DNA of 59,421 nucleotides from OCS155 cluster bacterium AG-333-G23. GTDB lineage: Bacteria > Actinomycetota > Acidimicrobiia > Actinomarinales > Actinomarinaceae. The DNA is taken from contig QBZE01000002.1 of the NCBI GenBank assembly GCA_003282445.1, forward strand, positions 72,752 to 132,172. Reading direction: 5' to 3'. Of this stretch, positions 43,875-52,665 are shown piece after piece (the stretch's first letter is position 1; each line of letters opens with the position of its first letter). The translations under genes and the position numbers were made by a program. A model generated the notes under the pieces. That model had not been told where the DNA came from. It was given only the letters and a program-made list of their open reading frames with translations, and did no database searches.

Positions 43875-45851
43875 AATATTTTTTAGAAAATAAATAGGAA
43901 CTAACCAAAAATATATTGCGATATCTGGAGAATAAATTAGATCATTTGTTAAATTCTGTACCAGAAACATAGTAAAAATTATATGTTCAAAGAGGTAATT
44001 TCTATTTAGATTATTAAATACTAAATAAAGAAAGCTCAATAACAAGAATACAACTGGCAATATTCCATACTCAACGGACATTGTTAGAAAACCATTATGA
44101 GATGTTGTAATTTCGTCATATTGAGAGATATTAAAATCAGACATAATGGATTGAAATTTCCCATCTACAGAAATAAGTTTTCCAGATCGTAAACTTTGCC
44201 CACCTAAATAATTTGAATAGCCATTATCAACATTCTCAATCCAAAAAAAATACATTCTTCCGTCTACTATTGACCACTTCCAAGATTGATCATTAAATTC
44301 TTCATTTAGTCTTAAAATGGAGCTCTGGCTAAATATTGTTTCATTTCCTTTTGGTATCTCGTTAATATCTAAACCTACAACTATGCTGAAATCTTTTTTT
44401 GATAAATCTACATAATTTGGCAATGCAAGCCAATAATCTCTTGGCCTTTCTAATTGAATGCCAGATTCACTGTAATTTAAATCTCCTCTGTAAACATTCC
44501 TTAATTTTGGTGTAAGTACAAAATAATCTATTCCTCTCTTATATTTTGGAAATTCATATCTATTGATTGACGTGTCTGTTTTTATTTCTACTTCATTTAT
44601 AACTCCATCTAAATATGAGTCATCATTTGATTGGCCATCTCCCCATCCACCAACTTCAAAATATGAATCATTTTGAATTAAATTAATAACACTTCCATTT
44701 GTATGGTCAAAACCAATTTGTTCCCACTGAGTTCCATTATCTGAATAATGAAATGAAATAACAGATCTAGGTAAGAAGTTGTCCTTATAAATAAAATCAA
44801 GTTTTAAAAAGCCACCCTCTACCGGCCCTTCGGTGTTTGCTGATAATTTTTTATTATTATTCTTTTCTGAAGCAGAATAAGTTATATTGAATTCATCCAT
44901 TAGTGTCTTCTCGTCTAATGTAACTAAATATTCTTTATATACATTTTTAATATAATTTCCTCCACCAGTTCCTTGAATTAAACTAGCATTATTTAAACCA
45001 AGTTCATTAAGAAATCCTCTATTCGTTTGTTTTAAAAAGATTGAAGGGTTTACGTAGATAAAAATCAAAGTTAGAACAGTTATTAAAATAATCAAATAGA
45101 ATTTGATCTGTTTTTTAAAACTATCCGTTGCTAAAAGTAAAATCAAAAAACCAACACCAAAAGCTAAATATGATCCCCTTGAGTATGTTAAATATAGGTT
45201 TAATAATGAAATCAATATTATCAATAGATTAAATTTGTTAGATTTAAGATTCATATTTGAATCTTCAGAGTTAAAAATTTTAAATAAATAAACTAGCGCA
45301 GATATAGCACAAATTATACCAATTACATTTGGGCCTCCGCCCTGAAGGCCTCCTAAACGACCCGAAGTAAATGGATTAATTCCTGCTGTATTATTTGATA
45401 TCCAACCATTTAAATTCCCGCCAATTTCGAACTTTGTAAGAATAATAAAAAAATTAATAAACATAACTAACGAAAGAGGTTCAAATATTTTTTCTATTCT
45501 GTTTTTGTTATTATCGCAAATATTGACAATTAGGAAAGATAGGAAGAAGTAAAAATAAAATCTAAGATTTGTTTGGTTGAATACTCCTTTACTCTCAACA
45601 AATATGTTTGTATAAATCACAAAGACTAAAAGAAATGTCAAAAAGTAAATATCAAATTTATCTAAATTATTTTTCTTATAATCATCTAATTTTAAGTAGA
45701 AGAGATAACCAAATAAAAGGATGAGGGGCAAATCTTCAAAATTTAATCCCATAATATTTAAGCCGACATTTGGTGGGATTAGAAGGCTTATTGCAAAAGT
45801 ATATCCAACTAATTTAACTTTATCCCCAGTTAAATTCATAACACCTTTCAT
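43857..45851 (-). CDS. WaaL/Wzy-family membrane protein with inserted ConA/LamG-like domains
   Basis: At 664 residues this is much longer than the usual 400-450. The first part (about 1-270) and the end (about 590-664) form a normal O-antigen ligase/polymerase, with GRLGGLQGGGPNVIGI, LTYSRGSYLAF (Arg) and, before the last helices, TTSHNGFLTMSVEYGIL (His). Between them about 285 hydrophilic residues are inserted into the outer loop. They have two jelly-roll-like parts: VISFHYSDNGTQWEQIG, GGWGDGQ (about 345-400), and LPNYVDLSKKDFSIVV ... WKWSIVDGRMYFFW (about 470-540), resembling LamG/concanavalin-fold lectins. The start is 5 bases from the tRNA gene. The domain names are my pattern reading. 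Confidence 0.8.
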   Translation of the reverse strand: MKGVMNLTGDKVKLVGYTFAISLLIPPNVGLNIMGLNFEDLPLILLFGYLFYLKLDDYKKNNLDKFDIYFLTFLLVFVIYTNIFVESKGVFNQTNLRFYFYFFLSFLIVNICDNNKNRIEKIFEPLSLVMFINFFIILTKFEIGGNLNGWISNNTAGINPFTSGRLGGLQGGGPNVIGIICAISALVYLFKIFNSEDSNMNLKSNKFNLLIILISLLNLYLTYSRGSYLAFGVGFLILLLATDSFKKQIKFYLIILITVLTLIFIYVNPSIFLKQTNRGFLNELGLNNASLIQGTGGGNYIKNVYKEYLVTLDEKTLMDEFNITYSASEKNNNKKLSANTEGPVEGGFLKLDFIYKDNFLPRSVISFHYSDNGTQWEQIGFDHTNGSVINLIQNDSYFEVGGWGDGQSNDDSYLDGVINEVEIKTDTSINRYEFPKYKRGIDYFVLTPKLRNVYRGDLNYSESGIQLERPRDYWLALPNYVDLSKKDFSIVVGLDINEIPKGNETIFSQSSILRLNEEFNDQSWKWSIVDGRMYFFWIENVDNGYSNYLGGQSLRSGKLISVDGKFQSIMSDFNISQYDEITTSHNGFLTMSVEYGILPVVFLLLSFLYLVFNNLNRNYLFEHIIFTMFLVQNLTNDLIYSPDIAIYFWLVPIYFLKNILRVND

Positions 45852-45855
45852 ATAG

Positions 45856-45930
45856 TGGGCCCGGCAGGACTCGAACCTGCGACCGACGGATTATGAGTCC
45901 GTTGCTCTAACCAGACTGAGCTACAGGCCC
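45856..45930 (-). tRNA. tRNA with CAU anticodon (Met elongator or Ile2)
   Basis: The 75-nt cloverleaf, read on the minus strand, has acceptor GGGCCTG paired with CGGGCCC, D-arm GTAGCTCAGTCTGGTTAGAGC, anticodon loop CTCATAA (anticodon CAU), T-arm GCAGGTTCGAGTCCTGC and discriminator A. No CCA is encoded. The CAU anticodon with this body is not an initiator (no C1:A72 mismatch); whether it is elongator Met or lysidine-modified Ile2 cannot be decided by eye. It ends 4 bases before the lectin-loop polymerase gene. Confidence 0.93.
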
Positions 45931-45935
45931 TTAAA

Positions 45936-46226
45936 TTAACCTATGACAGATTGCAACTTCAGTGCAATTCCCATATCACCAGCAATTTTCATTTTTCCTG
46001 ACATGAAAGCTGCTTGAGGGCTAACTGATTTGTCATACATGCCCTTAAATGTGTCCATATCCGTTGTAATTGTACAATCGGCTTCTGCATCTTCATCGGT
46101 AATTTCACCATTTTCTGGGTTCATAAAAATTACTTCCGAATCAACAACCCATTTAACACTTCCTGGTAAGACACTAAAATCTTTACCTTCAGCGTTTGCT
46201 TGAGCAAGTTCTAATAATTCAGACAT
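45936..46226 (-). CDS. SCP2 sterol-carrier-like domain protein
   Basis: This 96-residue single-domain protein ends with the SCP2 signature SPQAAFMSGKMKIAGDMGIALKLQ; earlier segments (DCTITTDMDTFKGMYDK) match the family's hydrophobic tunnel strands. Stand-alone SCP2 domains bind lipids or fatty acyl groups, and their bacterial role is poorly known. It has a strong ribosome binding site and a probable promoter between it and tRNA-Asn, and it ends 5 bases before the 5' end of tRNA-CAU, so the two may share a transcript. Confidence 0.88.
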   Translation of the reverse strand: MSELLELAQANAEGKDFSVLPGSVKWVVDSEVIFMNPENGEITDEDAEADCTITTDMDTFKGMYDKSVSPQAAFMSGKMKIAGDMGIALKLQSVIG

Positions 46227-46229
46227 TTT

Positions 46230-46234
46230 CCTCC
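46230..46234 (-). promoter_or_regulatory. Shine-Dalgarno site of the SCP2 gene
   Basis: On the minus strand GGAGG lies three bases before the ATG at 46226 (ATAGGAGGAAAATG). This is a strong, closely spaced site in a window where many starts have only weak or no visible Shine-Dalgarno sequence, and it fixes the SCP2 start. Confidence 0.75.
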
Positions 46235-46250
46235 TATTGACTATTAGTTA

Positions 46251-46256
46251 ATTATA
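46251..46256 (-). promoter_or_regulatory. Candidate -10 box of the SCP2 gene
   Basis: A perfect TATAAT on the minus strand lies 24 bases before the SCP2 ATG. A weak -35 candidate TCAACA (4 of 6 matches to TTGACA) lies 16 bases further upstream, between the box and tRNA-Asn. Confidence 0.5.
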
Positions 46257-46288
46257 TACATGATTGAAATTCTGTTGATATTTATTTG

Positions 46289-46361
46289 CTCCGAGGGTGG
46301 GACTTGAACCCACAACCCACGGATTAACAGTCCGTTGCTCTGCCAATTGAGCTACCTCGGA
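46289..46361 (-). tRNA. tRNA-Asn (GUU)
   Basis: The 73-nt cloverleaf on the minus strand has acceptor TCCGAGG paired with CCTCGGA, D-arm AGCTCAATTGGCAGAGC, anticodon loop CTGTTAA (anticodon GUU), T-arm GTGGGTTCAAGTCCCAC and discriminator G, the asparagine identity base. CCA is not encoded (GCA follows). It lies between dnaG and the SCP2 gene on the same strand. Confidence 0.97.
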
Positions 46362-46371
46362 TAGTAAATTA

Positions 46372-46377
46372 ATAATA
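46372..46377 (-). promoter_or_regulatory. Candidate -10 box of tRNA-Asn
   Basis: TATTAT on the minus strand lies 10 bases upstream of the mature tRNA-Asn 5' end and 7 bases after the dnaG stop. Matching -35 sequence would lie within the 3' end of dnaG and is not distinct, so read-through from dnaG is equally possible. Confidence 0.3.
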
Positions 46378-46384
46378 CTAGAAA

Positions 46385-48028
46385 TTAAAGGGTATTCTGA
46401 TAATATTCCATATTCTTTTTTAATTCTTCAACTTCTGGAAACAAAGAAGTATCTTTTGATAAATCTATTTGATTGATTAAATATTGAATTTTTAACTCAG
46501 AATAAAATAAAATCAATCTAACTATTGCTTCTTCTAGTTGTTCTTCTGAAAATGAAATATTATTGTATTTATCATTTTCAGTTGAATCTAAATTAGATTT
46601 TATAGCTTTTATTTGTTCATTTAATTCAATATTGAGTTCTAAAAGTTCTTTCTCATTATCCTTAAGTTCAAATTTATTTTTTATTAAGTTTGATATAAAT
46701 ATATCTTTAAATGTTTCAATATGTTTATTCTCTTCAACATTTTCGCTCTGGTTAATAGTGGTAGTAATCAAATCTTCTTTGAAACTTAGTTCATTGACTA
46801 AAGTTTCCTTATTAATTCCAAGCTTTTTCCCTAAATATTCTATAGATAAATCCTTTTCTAGCGGACTTAAATAATTTGAAAATTTTTTATAAGCTGAAAA
46901 TATCTTTTTTTTATCTGACTCTCCTTCTTTTTCAATTAAGTCATCTATACAAAATTCAACCAGGTCTTTTTTATCTGAAATTAAATTATCAATATTTTTT
47001 TCACCACTTTCATAAAATTCAGAAATATCTTTATATTTAGATGGAAGCAAAATAGAATAAATATTTAAATCTTTGCTTATATTGTTTTTTATTTCAACAA
47101 TTCTTTTTGTTGCCTCAATACCAGCTTGATCATTATCAAAACATAAATAAATTTCATCTGTATATTTTGATACCTGATTTAATTGTTGAATTGTTAAAGC
47201 TGTCCCAGAAGGAGAAGCAACATTACTAAAACCTAATTTATTAAAAGCAATTACATCAAAATAACCTTCAACAATGATTACAAACTTGTGCTTTTTTACA
47301 TCTTTTAAAAAATTTGGAAGAAAATATAAAGTTCTATTTTTTTTGTAAATTGAAGATTCTGAAGAATTTAAATATTTGGGACCAAAATCTTCTAAAGCTC
47401 TCCCTCCAAAACCTACGACTTCTGAACGAAAATTTGTAATTGGGAATATTATTCTATTTTTAAAAAGGAAATTTCCTTTTTCGCTTAAGAGACCCAACTT
47501 TTTAAAGTCTGCATCAGATATATTATTTGTTTTGCAATACTGAATTATTTTTTTCTCATCTTTTTCTGCAAACCCTAACTTATAATTTTTTATATCTTCA
47601 CCGTCAAGTTTTCTATTTTTTAAATAATCTAATGCTTCAGTGCTTTTTACTTCATTCATATTTCTTGTAAAAAAATCGGATATTTTTTTTATTTGATCAA
47701 TCAGATTTTTTTGATTTGTTTCAAATTTTGAATCTGTATAAGTTAAATTAAAAGAATACTTATCAGCTGCTATTTCTACTGAATCTTGAAATTCTACATT
47801 GTTTATCAATTGTATGTACTTAAATATGTCTCCCCCTTCTTTACATCCAAAACAATGAAAAAGATTTTCTTCATCAGTAAAGCTCATACTTGCCGTTTTT
47901 TCTCCATGGAAAGGACATAGTGCCATGCCTTTATTGCCCCTTAACTTCCCAGTTGTAGAACTTAGAATAAAATCACTAATCTTTGATTTATTTTTTAAAT
48001 CTTCAATTGATTGTTTAGAAATTCCCAT
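46385..48028 (-). CDS. dnaG: DNA primase DnaG
   Basis: The 547-residue primase begins with a CHC2 zinc finger (Cys38, His41, Cys59, Cys62 in CPFH ... CFGC). An RNA-polymerase domain follows with RIIFPITNFRSEVVGFGGRAL and the TOPRIM motifs VEGYFDVIAF and LCFDNDQAG. It makes RNA primers for replication. The C-terminal region is lysine/glutamate-rich helical and slightly shorter than in typical primases of about 600 residues, but all catalytic parts are intact. The start overlaps the glyS stop by one base. Confidence 0.95.
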   Translation of the reverse strand: MGISKQSIEDLKNKSKISDFILSSTTGKLRGNKGMALCPFHGEKTASMSFTDEENLFHCFGCKEGGDIFKYIQLINNVEFQDSVEIAADKYSFNLTYTDSKFETNQKNLIDQIKKISDFFTRNMNEVKSTEALDYLKNRKLDGEDIKNYKLGFAEKDEKKIIQYCKTNNISDADFKKLGLLSEKGNFLFKNRIIFPITNFRSEVVGFGGRALEDFGPKYLNSSESSIYKKNRTLYFLPNFLKDVKKHKFVIIVEGYFDVIAFNKLGFSNVASPSGTALTIQQLNQVSKYTDEIYLCFDNDQAGIEATKRIVEIKNNISKDLNIYSILLPSKYKDISEFYESGEKNIDNLISDKKDLVEFCIDDLIEKEGESDKKKIFSAYKKFSNYLSPLEKDLSIEYLGKKLGINKETLVNELSFKEDLITTTINQSENVEENKHIETFKDIFISNLIKNKFELKDNEKELLELNIELNEQIKAIKSNLDSTENDKYNNISFSEEQLEEAIVRLILFYSELKIQYLINQIDLSKDTSLFPEVEELKKNMEYYQNTL

Positions 48029-49323
48029 TAAAGTTTCTCGAAATACTCACTTAATTTATCTATGCTAATTCTTTCTTGTTTCATTGTATCTCTATCTCTT
48101 ATTGTTACGCAATTGTCTTCTAACGATTCAAAATCAACAGTTATGCAATAAGGAGTACCTATTTCATCCTGCCTTCTGTATCTTTTTCCAATAGATTGGG
48201 TTATATCAACTTCAGTACGGTAGTCATTTTTAAGTGTTTTATTAATTTCACTACAAACTTCGATTAAATCATCTTTTTTGCTTAATGGGAGAATACCAAT
48301 TTGTATAGGAGCTAATTCAAATGTAAATCTAAATACTGTTCTTTTTTCATCATTTTCAAGCTTTTCTTCATCATAAACTGACAATAATAAAGCAAACAGT
48401 GTTCTTGTTAATCCCCCTGCTGGTTCTATCACACTTGGAAGATATTTTTCATCATTTAAAGAATCAAAATAGGTTAAATCTTTTCCACTATTTTTCTGGT
48501 GAGACGATAAATCATAATTTCCTCTATTAGCAATCCCCTCAAGCTCTCCCCAACCCCATGGGTATAAATACTCAATATCTACTGTCTTCTTTGCATAATG
48601 AGCTAACTCACTATCTGCATGCTCTCTGAGTTGTAATTGGGTTTCTTTTATTCCTAGAGACTTATACCAATCCATTCTTTTATTTATCCAATAATCCATC
48701 CATTTATCTTCATCTGATTCTTTACAGAAAAATTCGATCTCCATTTGTTCAAATTCTCTTGTGCGAAAAATAAATTGTCCTGGTGTGATTTCGTTTCTAA
48801 ATGATTTGCCAATATTAGCAATACCAAAAGGAATCTTTGCTCTCATTGTCCTCAACACATTTTCAAAATTTACAAAAATTCCCTGTGCTGTTTCTGGCCT
48901 TAAATAAACAGCAGAGTTTTCATCTTGAACAGGGCCAATGTTTGTTTCAAACATTAGATTAAATTGACGTGGCTCTGTTAAATCCTCCTTTTTTAAATCG
49001 TCTGGCACCTGGTCTGCTCTAAATCTTTCACCGGTAGGTTTATGATCAACCATAGGATCTGTAAATTCATCTAAATGTCCTGATGATTTCCAAACATCAC
49101 TGCTTTGAATAATTGCTGTATCTACGGGATAAATATTAACTTCAACATCATTAAAACTCTCCCACCAATATTTTGAAATGTTTTGCTTTAGGATGGTGCC
49201 TAATGGACCGTAATCATACGAACTTCTTAGTCCTCCATAAATTGAAGACGCATTGAAGACAAACCCCCTAGCTTGAGAGATCTTAACTACTTTATCAAAT
49301 AACTCTTTATCAGGCTTTTCCAT
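48028..49323 (-). CDS. glyS: Glycyl-tRNA synthetase (single-chain type)
   Basis: The 431-residue class II synthetase is of the eukaryote/actinobacterial alpha2 type. It begins with SQARGFVFNASSIYGG and SSYDYGPLGTILKQN, has LRPETAQGIFVNFENVL, then IGKSFRNEITP (motif 2) and EPAGGLTRTLFALLL (motif 3), with a C-terminal anticodon-binding domain containing YRRQDEIGTPYCITVDF. It charges tRNA-Gly. The order uppS-glyS-dnaG is the usual actinobacterial one. Confidence 0.96.
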   Translation of the reverse strand: MEKPDKELFDKVVKISQARGFVFNASSIYGGLRSSYDYGPLGTILKQNISKYWWESFNDVEVNIYPVDTAIIQSSDVWKSSGHLDEFTDPMVDHKPTGERFRADQVPDDLKKEDLTEPRQFNLMFETNIGPVQDENSAVYLRPETAQGIFVNFENVLRTMRAKIPFGIANIGKSFRNEITPGQFIFRTREFEQMEIEFFCKESDEDKWMDYWINKRMDWYKSLGIKETQLQLREHADSELAHYAKKTVDIEYLYPWGWGELEGIANRGNYDLSSHQKNSGKDLTYFDSLNDEKYLPSVIEPAGGLTRTLFALLLSVYDEEKLENDEKRTVFRFTFELAPIQIGILPLSKKDDLIEVCSEINKTLKNDYRTEVDITQSIGKRYRRQDEIGTPYCITVDFESLEDNCVTIRDRDTMKQERISIDKLSEYFEKL

Positions 49324-50041
49324 ATTTTCTTACTCTTTTTTTATACTCTTCAACAATATTATAAAAATCATCTTCATCAAAATCAGGCCAAAGTTTATCA
49401 ATAAACATAAGTTCAGTGTAGCTAAGTTGATATAGTAGAAAGTTGCTTAACCTTTTCTCTCCTGCTGTTCGAATCAATATATCTGGATTGGGCATTTCAG
49501 GTAAGTACATATAATTTTTAAAATTTTCTTCTATGTGTTTCTTTGTAAACAGCCAAGCATTTAATTTAAGATAAAAATAATGGCCAAAGGCAGTTTTATG
49601 TACAGCATTATGTATTTCTTTATGAGAACCGTAATTAAAAGCAAAAACAAGATTTAATTTTTTGTTATCTTTGGTTATATGTTCTGTTTCTTTCATTAAT
49701 TTTTTGTTCTCTTCAGGAATTCTTTTATCTTTTAGATCGCCAATAAAATTAAATTTTACTCCTTTTTCGTGAAACTCTTCTCTTCGCCTTATTAATATAT
49801 CTCTGTTAAAAAACATTAAAAAATCAACTTCTTCAGATGATCTCGTCCAATTTTCAGTAGAAAACGCATAAACAGTTAACCAGCTTAAATTATTTTCTAA
49901 AGCCCAATAGATTGCTTTCGAAAGAGCATGTTCACCTGCAGCATGTCCAGCTGTTCTGTCTAAATTTTTTTCAGTAGCCCACCTACCGTTGCCATCCATA
50001 ATTATTGCAACGTGTTGGATTCCAAATTCTTTAATATTCAT
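49310..50041 (-). CDS. uppS: Isoprenyl (undecaprenyl-type) diphosphate synthase
   Basis: The 243-residue cis-prenyltransferase has HVAIIMDGNGRWA with catalytic Asp16, RTAGHAAGEHAL, VYAFSTENWTRS and the C-terminal PDILIRTAGEKRLSNFLLYQLSYTEL pattern. It builds the long cis-polyprenyl diphosphate that becomes the lipid carrier for peptidoglycan and for the glycan island described here. The chain length of the product is not readable from sequence. It overlaps glyS by 14 bases and ybeY by 11. Confidence 0.95.
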   Translation of the reverse strand: MNIKEFGIQHVAIIMDGNGRWATEKNLDRTAGHAAGEHALSKAIYWALENNLSWLTVYAFSTENWTRSSEEVDFLMFFNRDILIRRREEFHEKGVKFNFIGDLKDKRIPEENKKLMKETEHITKDNKKLNLVFAFNYGSHKEIHNAVHKTAFGHYFYLKLNAWLFTKKHIEENFKNYMYLPEMPNPDILIRTAGEKRLSNFLLYQLSYTELMFIDKLWPDFDEDDFYNIVEEYKKRVRKYGKA

Positions 50042-50474
50042 TCCAAACCATTTTCATAAGTTCATCTTCCATCTTTCTTAACTTTATTTCATTCTTGTGT
50101 GAATAACCAACAAGATGTAAAAGCCCATGAATAATTATAAACTGAAGTTCTTCAACAAATGATTTTCCATAAATTTGAGAATGCTTTTTGATTATTTTGC
50201 GATTTATAAACATATCTCCTAAATCTTCTTCATTTTCAGGATTAAGGCTTAAGATTGAATCTATATTTTTATATAGTGGAAAGGACAATACATCTGCAGC
50301 ATTATTTTTTTGAAAGTAGGTCTTATTTAATGACTTTGATTTATTTTCATTAACTGAATGTAAGTTAAAGTAAAAATTATTTGATATATTAAATTTTTTA
50401 GTAAAAATTAAAGATGCTTGATCTATTTTTTCTTTTTCATAATTATAGAAATACCCATTAAAAAATATTTTCAA
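50031..50474 (-). CDS. ybeY: Endoribonuclease YbeY
   Basis: This 147-residue protein has the zinc-binding motif HGLLHLVGYSH (HxxxHxxxxxH) near the C terminus and AADVLSFPLY in the middle, both diagnostic of YbeY. It takes part in 16S rRNA maturation and ribosome quality control. Its position between the HD membrane protein and uppS is that seen in many Gram-positive bacteria. One base separates it from the upstream gene. Confidence 0.93.
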   Translation of the reverse strand: MKIFFNGYFYNYEKEKIDQASLIFTKKFNISNNFYFNLHSVNENKSKSLNKTYFQKNNAADVLSFPLYKNIDSILSLNPENEEDLGDMFINRKIIKKHSQIYGKSFVEELQFIIIHGLLHLVGYSHKNEIKLRKMEDELMKMVWNEY

Positions 50475-50475
50475 A

Positions 50476-52665
50476 TTATTCTTCTTCTAATTCACTTACA
50501 TCTTCACTTATGTCTGGATACATAACTCTTTGATGGTAAAGACCCTCTAAACTTTTTTGGAAAGATTCCTTTATTAAATTTAAGTCTTCAAATGTAACCG
50601 GGGACTCATCAAGCTGGTTATCAGTAATTTTTTCGTTAAATATTTCTTCTACAACTTCCCTTATCTTTTCTTCATCAGCGTCTTCATTTAAAAATCTTGC
50701 TCTACAAGCTCCTTCTAACGAGTCTGCAAACATTAAAATAGTTGTTTCTTTTGTTGATGGTTTATTTCCTAAATGTCTAAATTCATTTTTTTCGACATTA
50801 GGATCAACATTCTTTTCCATTTCATAAAAATATCTCATAACAGCGTCTCCATGGTGTTCTAAAATTCCTCTATATACAATTTCTGGTATTTTAAATTTCT
50901 TAGCTAATGTAATTCCATCAGTAACATGTCGTCTTATAATATCTACCGATTCTCTTGGTGTGAGGTTTTCATGAGGATTTCTTGAACCAAATTGATTCTC
51001 AATATACATTGTAGGATTCTCTGTTTTCCCTAGGTCATGAAAATAAGCCATTGCTCTAGAAAGTTGTGAGTTAGCTCCTATCCTGTGGGCAGCTCTATCT
51101 GCTAAAGTTCCAACTACTAAAGAGTGATTAAAAGTTCCCAAAGCATTCTCTTCTAGATATCTAAGACCAGGATGATTACGATCAGCCAACTCAGATAATC
51201 TAAAATTAGTAGTTAATCCAAATATAGCCTCAATATAATTAATTATTGAAAATGCAGCAAGGTTCGCAAAAAGACCACCAAGCAAGGCCGATACTAAAAT
51301 CTCAATTAGTTGAAAATCTTCTCTTAAGAAGAAATATACTCCAAAAGCGATAAGAGGCTGCGTTAAAGAAATATAAATAATTCTTTCTCTTAATAGTCTT
51401 CTATCAACATCTTCAGAAATAAAAACTGCTGGCAAGACTGCTAATATACCACCCAAAGCAACAAGACCTATATTTCCTCCACCAGCAAGAGCTAAAAGTG
51501 AACTTGACAAAGATAGAATTAAAGTTGCTCTAAGGTTTAATAACGTTGCAGAAATTACACCCACAAAGGATATCGGTACAGCATATTTCAAATAGTCAAT
51601 TTCAAAACTTTGTGAAAAGTATGATGTACCTCTTAAAAATAAAGAGGCAATAAGAATTAAGGTTAAGAGTAAGAGAAATTCTTTATCATTGAACCAAATT
51701 GAATCTTTAAATCTCCAAAATAAGAAATAAATTAATATGAAGATTGAAAATATAATTGGAATTGCTGCTGTTTGTATAGTTCTTGATTCACCTGACAAAT
51801 AACCAAACCTATCCAATGCTTTATATTGGACAGAGCTAATCTTTTCTCCTTCACTTATAACTAAATCACCTTCAAAATACTTAACAATTACCGGATCAAC
51901 TGCTTCTGCAATTTTTGCCTTCTGCTCTTCCCATAACTCTTCTTCTAATTTTTCATTGGCTAATAAGTTTTCAGCTATTAACTCAGCAACCGTTGATCGA
52001 ATTCTATTTTCTGGAATAAGTACATATAAATCACTAGATAAGTCTAAATAAGGTGGACTTGAGACTAATGTTTGTCTTAATTGATTTAAGCTTTCATTAT
52101 TTATTCCATCAGATAATATTTGATCTGCTTGGGTTTTTGTTTCTATTTCAAGTTGAGAAAGATAGCTTGTTTTATTTTTTGCATCATAATTTGATATTTC
52201 TACCAAAACTTCAATTGTTGAAGTCGAAATAGTTGAGAAAAGTACTGATTCTGTAATATTAGCTATTTGTTTTATTTTGGAATTATCGATAACTTCAACT
52301 TCGGGCTCAGACTCTTCCTCAACAATTGTCTCTTCAGAAACTATTAATTTTTCATCAGTTCTTGCTTCAATAACTGTTAAAAACATATCAGTAATTCCAT
52401 TTATAGATGAATTATTTAAATCATTATCAATGGAATAGATAGGACTAACTGATTGAATTGCAATTTCTTTATTTCTTTCTGTTTTATCTTCATCAATTAT
52501 TTCTATATATTTTGGAGCAGTAAACGTTGTTGGTGAGATATCACCTATACTAATTTTAATTATTTGGTTTTCAGGAAATAACGTAAATGAAATAAACCAA
52601 ACTAATGAACCAAATACAATAATGTAAAATAATTTTTTAATATGAAAAAGATACTCTTTAATCAT
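50476..52665 (-). CDS. pgpH: 7TM-HD family c-di-AMP phosphodiesterase-like protein (PgpH)
   Basis: The 729-residue protein has an N-terminal helix, a large outer 7TMR-HDED domain with an acidic insert (EETIVEEESEPEVEVID, about 112-128), and seven membrane helices (about 295-480). A cytoplasmic HD domain follows with FNHSLVVGTLADRAAHRIGA, YFHDLGKTENP and LEHHGDAVMRYFYEM. In Listeria, PgpH hydrolyses c-di-AMP. This suggests the organism uses c-di-AMP signalling, although no cyclase is in the window. It is coupled to phoH by a four-base overlap, a conserved pairing. Confidence 0.92.
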   Translation of the reverse strand: MIKEYLFHIKKLFYIIVFGSLVWFISFTLFPENQIIKISIGDISPTTFTAPKYIEIIDEDKTERNKEIAIQSVSPIYSIDNDLNNSSINGITDMFLTVIEARTDEKLIVSEETIVEEESEPEVEVIDNSKIKQIANITESVLFSTISTSTIEVLVEISNYDAKNKTSYLSQLEIETKTQADQILSDGINNESLNQLRQTLVSSPPYLDLSSDLYVLIPENRIRSTVAELIAENLLANEKLEEELWEEQKAKIAEAVDPVIVKYFEGDLVISEGEKISSVQYKALDRFGYLSGESRTIQTAAIPIIFSIFILIYFLFWRFKDSIWFNDKEFLLLLTLILIASLFLRGTSYFSQSFEIDYLKYAVPISFVGVISATLLNLRATLILSLSSSLLALAGGGNIGLVALGGILAVLPAVFISEDVDRRLLRERIIYISLTQPLIAFGVYFFLREDFQLIEILVSALLGGLFANLAAFSIINYIEAIFGLTTNFRLSELADRNHPGLRYLEENALGTFNHSLVVGTLADRAAHRIGANSQLSRAMAYFHDLGKTENPTMYIENQFGSRNPHENLTPRESVDIIRRHVTDGITLAKKFKIPEIVYRGILEHHGDAVMRYFYEMEKNVDPNVEKNEFRHLGNKPSTKETTILMFADSLEGACRARFLNEDADEEKIREVVEEIFNEKITDNQLDESPVTFEDLNLIKESFQKSLEGLYHQRVMYPDISEDVSELEEE

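Larger units (their letters stand above)
16294..45851. other. Surface polysaccharide biosynthesis island
   Basis: This is a continuous block of about 29.5 kb that encodes only glycan functions: nucleotide-sugar enzymes, glycosyltransferases, two initiating transferases, one flippase, three Wzy/WaaL-type proteins, an amidotransferase, a heparinase-fold protein and an LCP ligase. It is arranged as short alternating operons on both strands. It is bounded by housekeeping genes on both sides, and its right edge is 5 bases from a tRNA gene. Such blocks are typically the most variable part of marine bacterial genomes. Confidence 0.85.

Noticed and set aside
16294-45851. Prophage or integrative element origin of the glycan island, using the tRNA as attachment site
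   Set aside because: No integrase, transposase, relaxase or phage structural gene is visible, and I found no direct repeat of the tRNA 3' end at the far edge near 16.3 kb.
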